From Opisthocomus hoazin (Eukaryota; Chordata; Aves; Opisthocomiformes; Opisthocomidae): a stretch of DNA of 64,000 nucleotides. Below the pieces are notes generated by a model. It saw nothing but the letters and a program-made list of their open reading frames with translations, did no database searches and was not told the origin of the DNA. This document shows, piece after piece, positions 60,201-64,000 of this stretch. Where the stretch lies: assembly GCF_030867145.1 (NCBI RefSeq), contig NC_134418.1, forward strand, positions 59,619,682 through 59,683,681. Direction: 5' to 3'. Made by a program: the position numbers and the translations under genes. The first letter of the stretch is position 1, and each line of letters opens with the position of its first letter.

Positions 60201-60795
60201 GCAGAAAAACTCACCGCAAAGCTAAGTAACAAACACAGTTCATATATAGCAAATGTTAATGCAGCTAGAACCAAGCACTTCAGACAACCTATTGCCCCTC
60301 AGGTAGGTGCTTGCACACCAGTTGTTTGAAGCTATGGAAGTTGTATGAAGCAATTTCAAAATATAGGAGAAATTCTGAAGTTCCATCTTATGATGTTAGA
60401 TACATTCTTGTGAAGTCTTATTCTACAGGAATCAGCTTATCAAAGAAGCTGGGTTTAGCTGATAAAACTACAAAAGAATAAAAGATTTATTTTAATTATT
60501 TTAATTATTTTCATCTTCTGAAAACAAGTTCTTCAAGACTAGATTAGCAGTTGTATAAATGCAAAAAAGATTGGGCATGTTTTAAGTTGTCTGATGGCAT
60601 TAATTACCGTAATTTTGATCAACTGGTCATCATCATTGTCGGGATTTCTCCATAAGAGGTTGACATCCACACCAGAAGAGATCCGGTAGCCTGCACTTTT
60701 CTGCAGTGATGCTTTCACCTGATCAACATACACTTCAGCTGAGTAAGCAAATTTATATAGCTTGTCATTACTTAAGCTTGGTCCAGTAGTGTGGC
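39072..60795 (-). CDS. MTTP: MTTP, microsomal triglyceride transfer protein large subunit (17 coding exons, first exon not assigned)
   Basis: MTTP pairs with protein disulphide isomerase (P4HB) in the endoplasmic reticulum lumen and transfers triglyceride, cholesteryl ester and phospholipid to nascent apolipoprotein B, which is needed for lipoprotein secretion. Seventeen exons were recovered by matching the known family sequence. All have GT/AG boundaries and agreeing phases, and they join to 873 residues (human total is 894). If 20 residues precede the first glycine, as in human, paired cysteines fall at 174/194 and 440/445, and Arg540, Ser590, Gly746 and Asn780, positions altered in human abetalipoproteinaemia, keep their identity. 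The N-terminal beta-barrel spans roughly residues 22-297, the helical domain 298-603 and the lipid-binding C-terminal domain 604-893, which are the family boundaries. No stop or frameshift was seen, so the gene looks intact. The signal-peptide exon lies upstream; see the candidate at 63,059-63,128. Confidence 0.96.
40152..40322 (-). CDS. MTTP: MTTP coding exon 17
   Basis: 171 bases (completes Arg781, then residues 782-837 plus two bases of Arg838). It contains [15 protein letters not shown], the near-invariant C-terminal segment of the family. The acceptor is TTTGCAG and the donor GTAAGA. Confidence 0.96.
40654..40778 (-). CDS. MTTP: MTTP coding exon 16
   Basis: 125 bases (residues 740-780 plus two bases of Arg781). 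It begins [14 protein letters not shown] and contains [18 protein letters not shown]. Gly746 and Asn780, both altered in human disease, are kept. The exon is more GC-rich than its neighbours, and residues 747-753 differ from mammals. A C14 run lies just upstream at 40,807-40,820. Confidence 0.94.
40779..45251 (-). other. MTTP: MTTP intron 15
   Basis: The largest MTTP intron in the window (about 4.5 kb). I see no further exon, since exon 15 joins in frame to exon 16 without missing residues. I recognise no mobile element. A run of 14 C (G on the gene strand) lies at 40,807-40,820. Confidence 0.85.
45252..45479 (-). CDS. MTTP: MTTP coding exon 15
   Basis: 228 bases, 76 codons, phase 0 (residues 664-739). 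It begins [15 protein letters not shown] and contains [17 protein letters not shown], which lies in the C-terminal lipid-binding domain. The donor is GTACTA. The intron after it is about 4.5 kb. Confidence 0.97.
46131..46252 (-). CDS. MTTP: MTTP coding exon 14
   Basis: 122 bases (completes Arg623, then residues 624-663). It begins [16 protein letters not shown] and contains [10 protein letters not shown]. The end, [12 protein letters not shown], differs from mammals but keeps the length. The intron to exon 13 is only 101 bases. Confidence 0.94.
46354..46451 (-). CDS. MTTP: MTTP coding exon 13
   Basis: 98 bases (residues 591-622 with split codons at both ends). It begins [18 protein letters not shown]. 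The donor GTATGT was chosen because it leaves a split Arg codon that joins in frame to the next exon. Confidence 0.93.
47082..47293 (-). CDS. MTTP: MTTP coding exon 12
   Basis: 212 bases (residues 520-589 plus two bases of Ser590). It contains [16 protein letters not shown], whose last arginine is position 540, and ends at EFEMPS with a split serine codon, position 590. Both positions are mutated in human abetalipoproteinaemia, and both are conserved here. The donor is GTACAT. Confidence 0.97.
48345..48557 (-). CDS. MTTP: MTTP coding exon 11
   Basis: 213 bases, 71 codons, phase 0 (residues 449-519). It begins [16 protein letters not shown] and contains [16 protein letters not shown] and the ALQRYDP segment of the helical superhelix. 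The donor is GTAAGA and the acceptor CTTTAG. Confidence 0.97.
49559..49666 (-). CDS. MTTP: MTTP coding exon 10
   Basis: 108 bases, 36 codons, phase 0 (residues 413-448). It begins [15 protein letters not shown]. The cysteines in [10 protein letters not shown] fall at 440 and 445, matching the second known disulphide of the human protein. The donor is GTGAGT. Confidence 0.96.
50248..50416 (-). CDS. MTTP: MTTP coding exon 9
   Basis: 169 bases (completes Leu356, then residues 357-412). It begins [13 protein letters not shown] and contains [16 protein letters not shown], almost identical to the mammalian protein. The acceptor is TTTGTAG, chosen over the CAG seven bases on because only it keeps frame and the Leu-Pro-Gln residues. 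Confidence 0.95.
51294..51451 (-). CDS. MTTP: MTTP coding exon 8
   Basis: 158 bases (residues 304-355 plus two bases of Leu356). It begins [14 protein letters not shown] and contains [15 protein letters not shown], which belongs to the helical domain. The donor is GTAAGT. The upstream intron 7 is about 3.3 kb. Confidence 0.96.
51452..54797 (-). other. MTTP: MTTP intron 7 with an unexplained repeat-like patch
   Basis: An intron of 3.3 kb. Between about 52.54 and 53.10 kb the sequence is less AT-rich than the rest and holds a 146-residue open frame on the gene strand (52,537-52,977). No domain is recognisable. It may be an old transposed element, but this is not shown. Confidence 0.5.
54798..54948 (-). 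CDS. MTTP: MTTP coding exon 7
   Basis: 151 bases (completes Lys253, then residues 254-303). It begins [14 protein letters not shown] and ends KSKCKNCPS, which keeps the C-x-x-C pair found in the human exon. The donor is GTAAGT. It bridges the barrel and the helical domain. Confidence 0.95.
55798..55937 (-). CDS. MTTP: MTTP coding exon 6
   Basis: 140 bases (residues 207-252 plus two bases of 253). It begins [15 protein letters not shown] and ends AKIVS plus a split lysine codon (AA, then G in the next exon). The donor is GTAAGT, and the acceptor has a T-run and CAG. Confidence 0.95.
56838..56954 (-). CDS. MTTP: MTTP coding exon 5
   Basis: 117 bases, 39 codons, phase 0 (residues 168-206). It begins [13 protein letters not shown]. 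The two cysteines in SGKC and DSC fall at 174 and 194, the positions of a disulphide in human MTTP. The donor is GTATGA and the acceptor TTTTCAAG. Confidence 0.96.
57713..57820 (-). CDS. MTTP: MTTP coding exon 4
   Basis: 108 bases, 36 codons, phase 0 (about residues 132-167). It begins [11 protein letters not shown] and contains the conserved [14 protein letters not shown] stretch typical of the large lipid transfer protein family. The donor is GTACGG. Confidence 0.96.
57821..59866 (-). other. MTTP: MTTP intron 3
   Basis: About 2 kb. It holds an imperfect tandem duplication of 26 bp at 58,225-58,276 and a more GC-rich stretch at about 58,730-59,340 without recognisable coding content. Confidence 0.7.
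58225..58276. repeat. 26-bp imperfect tandem duplication
   Basis: Two adjacent units share TCAGAATGACTTAAAC followed by (G/A)A(T/C)GTGTCA and a final base. They differ at three positions. Confidence 0.8.
59867..60010 (-). CDS. MTTP: MTTP coding exon 3
   Basis: 144 bases, 48 codons, phase 0 at both ends (about residues 84-131). It begins [15 protein letters not shown] and ends VLELVRGK before the donor GTAAGA. It forms part of the N-terminal barrel that contacts apolipoprotein B and PDI in the family model. Confidence 0.96.
60608..60795 (-). CDS. MTTP: MTTP coding exon 2
   Basis: 188 bases, residues 21-83 in human-like numbering. It starts with two bases (GC) that complete a split glycine codon and reads on as [15 protein letters not shown]. 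It ends at KIT before the donor GTAATT. The acceptor is CCAAACAG. This is the start of the lipovitellin-like N-terminal barrel. Confidence 0.96.
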
Positions 60796-63058
60796 CTGTT
60801 TGGAAAGCAAAGACATACTTACTTAGTGTTTTAGAATTTACTAACTCACATAATCTGTCATTTTACCTAAAAAAAAACACCTTTAGAAAAATTAAAAAAT
60901 TAATTGCCAACAAAAGATTTATGGGACTGATCCTGCTACCCTTGATTACAGAGGTGTCCCACTGGAGCAGTTGGGAATTTTCTGTGATTAAGTTGACACT
61001 AATCTCACACATTTAAGATAAGAATGTCCACAAAATCCTTTGTTCTAGCTCTACAAATAAATAAAAGAGAGTCAAATTCTTTACTTGGATATGTTAGCAT
61101 TGGAAATTAATCCAAAATTATTTGCAACTCACAATACTGTAATTAATCATGCAATTTGTGTGCTTAGCAATTTGAAATGCACTGATGTATTTTTTTTGAG
61201 CCAACAGAAATTGTTCTCTGCACCTCTTGCATGTTTCTTGGGAATCTTTCCATTGAGAGCCTTCCCCAGGAGTGAGATGAATGTAAGGAAGTCATTGGGA
61301 AAATATGTTTTAAACTATATAATTGTCCCTGTAGCTGTGCCTCTGCTGTTAATTAATGTAGTTTAAGGGATATAAAAAGCCAAATTCTAGCATAAATGCA
61401 ACTTGCATACCAAATGTATGGTGCCATTTACATCTGCATTAACAAATTGGACAGGCTCTTCCTTAGGGATTCAGTTGCACTCTTCTTAGTGTAACTGAAA
61501 TCCGTAGTATACAAATGACTTTTGTTTTTCCTTTATAAAACTACTTAGTACCACATGCTTTCCTGTCTTTTCTTTCTCTTCTCTCACGCAAAGCCACGTG
61601 GGGAATGTGTGGCACCAGTGTCACAACTCTCTACCCAGCCTCAGGCACAGGCATGAAGATTGTGCCCCTAAAATCTGTGGCTAAGGAAAATCAATTTCTT
61701 CTTGAATACCCTTGAATATTTTGTCACAAATGGTATACACAACATCCCTTTTCACTGCTTTCAAGGGCTTTCCTCCTCTGGTGTGGATGGCTACAAAGGT
61801 CTCTCCCACACAAGAAAAACTGATGAAGTCAGTTTGTAGAGGGAAGGGAAGGGAGGAGAAGCTGGCTGTACACAAAGTGCTGTTACATCCACAAAGTAAA
61901 TACACATACAGTGACCTTAGGTGCTATCTGTAAGCAGCACGGCACTAGCCTCTCAGACCTGAACAGTGCACCACTGAATCCATTGGGAATTTCTTCATGG
62001 AGTACAGGAGGTGCAGAGCAGAAGAAAACATTCACAACAGAGTTAATCTAAGAAAAGCAAAGTGCTATCCTCAGGGAGATGCATCTCAGTCTTATGGATG
62101 GGGGAAAAAAAAGGAAAAATCTATCAAAACATCTCAGACAAATTCTTAAGCATGCTGTAATGTCATTAGTGTGTTCAAAATCCCTTGAAGAGAATCAACA
62201 GGCTATCATGAGTTATGTCATGTCCCTACTAAACAAATGTCAAATCACTACATTGGTAAAAAGGAAAACCAAAGTCTTTTCTTGTTTCACTCTCAGATTT
62301 TAAATCCCAGTTAGGTGGGTGGACAGTGTTGTTGCAGCACGGCTGTTGGATATATACGGATATACTCGGCAGTGCTCAAAGAGTCCAAAAACCTCTTTTT
62401 TAAAGGTTTTGCTCGCTTTCTTCCCATGTTCACTCAGATGCCATAGCAGCAGATTAAAGTAAGCTTCAAAGAACCTTTTCTTGAGAAAAACAGTGACCCC
62501 ACCAAATCTGGTCTGCAAGTTGCATAAATTGGCAAAGCTACACAGAACTAAACTGACTCGTGCTTTACACCAGCTAGAGATGCGGCATAGCAACTTCGGT
62601 ATTCCCGGGGGGAGCAGCCTGTTTGCATGTGAGAGCTCAAAGCTGTGACTATTGATTTTTTTGCAGGGATGCTGAAGCATTAAGGTTGGCACGATGAGGG
62701 TCTTCTGGTTTTGCATGTCTTCTGTGTCTGCTTTGAAAAAAAGTCACCCAGAGGTGTACAAACCTTCCTTCAGGTTTACTGTGAATTTCCTAGCCAGTCC
62801 CCCAATTCCCCACACTCCCATCAGCTTTGAAGCTCCATTGCCCTTGGGAGTAGGGGGTCTCGGTGCCTGCCCAGAGATGGCTGTGCCTTTCAGGGACGCC
62901 CCTGGTTCCTTGCAGTGCCTTGGAGCAGGTTGCTTCCTGGTTCCAAACGTCCTTTGTTTGCAGCAGAAATGTCAGCGCTAACGATTTAATATCAGCTGAG
63001 ATATTATGAGTGCCACCCACTAGGTGCTTTCTAAATGCACAGGGCAACACAATCTCAC
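60796..63058 (-). other. MTTP: probable MTTP intron 1
   Basis: The sequence upstream of coding exon 2 contains no other recognisable MTTP coding part. If the candidate first exon at 63,059 is right, this 2.26-kb stretch is intron 1. Otherwise it is part of a longer intron that leaves the window. Confidence 0.45.
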
Positions 63059-63128
63059 CTAAAGATAAAGGTGGGGCAAAAGCACACCCAAGAAAAATGC
63101 TCTGGGTGCTGAAAGACATGTGTCTCAT
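63059..63128 (-). CDS. MTTP: candidate MTTP exon 1 with signal peptide
   Basis: An ATG at 63,126-63,128 and a second at 63,117-63,119 open a short frame reading MSFSTQSIFLGCAFAPPLSL. It ends with one extra G before a strong donor (TTTAG then GTGAGA). That G completes the split glycine codon at the start of exon 2. From the second ATG exactly 20 residues precede Gly21, the same count as in human MTTP. The hydrophobic core (IFLGCAFA) is compatible with a secretory signal, though weaker than the mammalian one. The residues themselves do not resemble the human signal, so the call rests on phase, donor quality and length. A less likely alternative (MQSSCLSWLGH, donor GTAAGC at about 63,595) has the same phase. 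Confidence 0.33.
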
Positions 63129-63173
63129 TAATTAGGGTGGATGTTGGTGGTTTTGCTCCCTCTCTCTTTGCAC

Positions 63174-63192
63174 TTAAAATCACCTCTCACCT
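63174..63192 (-). promoter_or_regulatory. MTTP: candidate MTTP promoter: DR1-like element and TTTTAA
   Basis: On the minus strand AGGTGA, one base, AGGTGA stands at 63,192-63,180, followed directly by TTTTAA (63,179-63,174). A direct repeat of nuclear-receptor half sites spaced by one base is the arrangement bound by HNF4, PPAR-RXR and COUP-TF, and mammalian MTTP promoters carry a DR1. It lies 52 bases upstream of the candidate first ATG. Half sites differ by one base from AGGTCA, so the match is suggestive only. Confidence 0.25.
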
Positions 63193-64000
63193 ATCCTCTT
63201 CCTTTTCCTACAGCTCAACCCATAGATCTTTTTTTCCTTTTTCAAGAGCTCTTTCCCTCTTCTTCCCTTTTAGCATTTGTTTGTCCTCCCATAAAAAATG
63301 AGCTGTTCCCTCCTGAAGGAAACAGATGAGCAAATGGCACAGCAGCTTCTTGCAAGTGTCATGGAAAAGATGAATAATTGCGAAGTATTTCCGGGAGCTA
63401 GAAGAACATTAGGTTCTGAAAGATTTCACCATCTCATACGCGGAAAACACAGCAGGAGCCAGGGCAGAAGACACCTTTAATTGCTAGACTGATGTCACTG
63501 ATGGAAACGGGTGAGCCAGTGGTGGATCACAAGAGGCAAAGCATCAGGGATGAGGCAGTATTGAAGGCAGTCCCAAGGAGTTAGCGCTTACCCTGGTGGA
63601 AATGGCCAAGCCAAGAGAGGCAACTGGATTGCATGGTCAGTTTGAGAGGCAAGGGGGATATTGGTGGCCGAAGGACAGAGACACAGTGTCACTGCCCAGA
63701 ACGAGTATTCAAAACAGCATAGCTAAATTTTCATGCCATCTTTCATGAAGAAACGTTGGTACTATTTAAAAAGGAATATTCCTACGCTTTTCTGATAGAA
63801 ACTTTTCTTAAAAATAAAACCCCTGCCTTTCGAAGCTTTTTCCTTTGTATTCAGCACAGCACTAGGATCCTTGCTGCCCGTATACCCATTGCCATTTCAG
63901 CTGATGGCAAATGTCCCACTGACTGACAAGAGAGGAGGGATGAACATAAAGACTGCAATCAGCCGTGCTCTCCTGGGGTCAGAAGTGCCTGCTTTCAAGG
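63193..64000. other. region upstream of MTTP, no gene recognised
   Basis: By human synteny TRMT10A should be the next gene, head to head with MTTP, but no exon of it is recognisable before the window ends. Short open frames here have no family motif. Confidence 0.5.

Noticed and set aside
61681-61905. A minus-strand frame starting MYLLCGCNSTLC as a possible MTTP signal peptide
   Set aside because: No suitable donor in the phase required by exon 2 follows the hydrophobic part.
63580-63640. Alternative MTTP first exon reading MQSSCLSWLGH with donor GTAAGC
   Set aside because: The phase fits, but the frame is shorter, lacks a clear hydrophobic core and has no promoter-like sequence that I could see. 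It was kept only as second choice to the candidate at 63,059.
1-64000. CRISPR arrays, operons, insertion sequences or other prokaryotic systems
   Set aside because: Spliced vertebrate genes, CR1 elements and low gene density show this is avian nuclear DNA. No regularly spaced repeats of the CRISPR type are present.

Overview
The window looks like avian nuclear DNA. A CR1 (chicken repeat 1) LINE copy and two further CR1-type 3' tails, with the typical short repeat ending in ATTCTATGA or ATTCTGTGA, are present. The two protein genes are MTTP and a C4orf54-like gene, and they lie in the convergent arrangement known from human 4q23. Genes are sparse, introns and intergenic DNA are AT-rich, and one coding exon is extremely GC-rich, as is common in birds. 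I cannot name the species.

Left part (1 to about 18.8 kb): no protein-coding exon could be supported. It holds non-coding DNA, an AT-rich low-complexity block (about 12.19-12.35 kb), two CR1 3' tails (ending near 12,934 and 14,489), short tandem duplications and some scattered MEF2-like and E-box words upstream of the C4orf54-like gene.

Centre-left (about 18.8 to 23.4 kb, + strand): a very GC-rich island holds one long uninterrupted coding exon, interpreted as the bird orthologue of C4orf54. It encodes a large, low-complexity, probably disordered protein whose C-terminal part carries two D-x-x-T-G-x-Y motifs. It is followed by probable 3' non-coding sequence and, at 26.39-27.64 kb, a 5'-truncated CR1 element whose reverse transcriptase frame is broken by two in-frame stops and one late frameshift.

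Centre (27.6 to 39.0 kb): intergenic DNA or long 3' UTR, including a small CpG-rich patch followed by an overlapping double AATAAA (32.5-32.8 kb) that may be the end of a + strand transcript.

Right part (39.07 to 60.80 kb, - strand): 17 consecutive coding exons of MTTP, the large subunit of the microsomal triglyceride transfer protein. All have GT/AG boundaries and compatible phases, and they join to 873 residues ending in the true stop. If 20 residues precede the first recovered glycine, as in human MTTP, the numbering matches the human disulphide cysteines and several disease-associated positions. The short first exon with the signal peptide is not certain. A candidate at 63,059-63,128, with an AGGTGA direct repeat (spacing 1) just upstream, is proposed at low confidence.

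I found no clearly new biological system. The most useful leads are the MTTP first exon and promoter, the structure of the C4orf54-like gene (start site, 3' UTR intron, duplicated C-terminal motif) and an unexplained patch in MTTP intron 7. The proteins are not known to work together; MTTP loads lipid onto apolipoprotein B in the endoplasmic reticulum, and the role of C4orf54 is not established.
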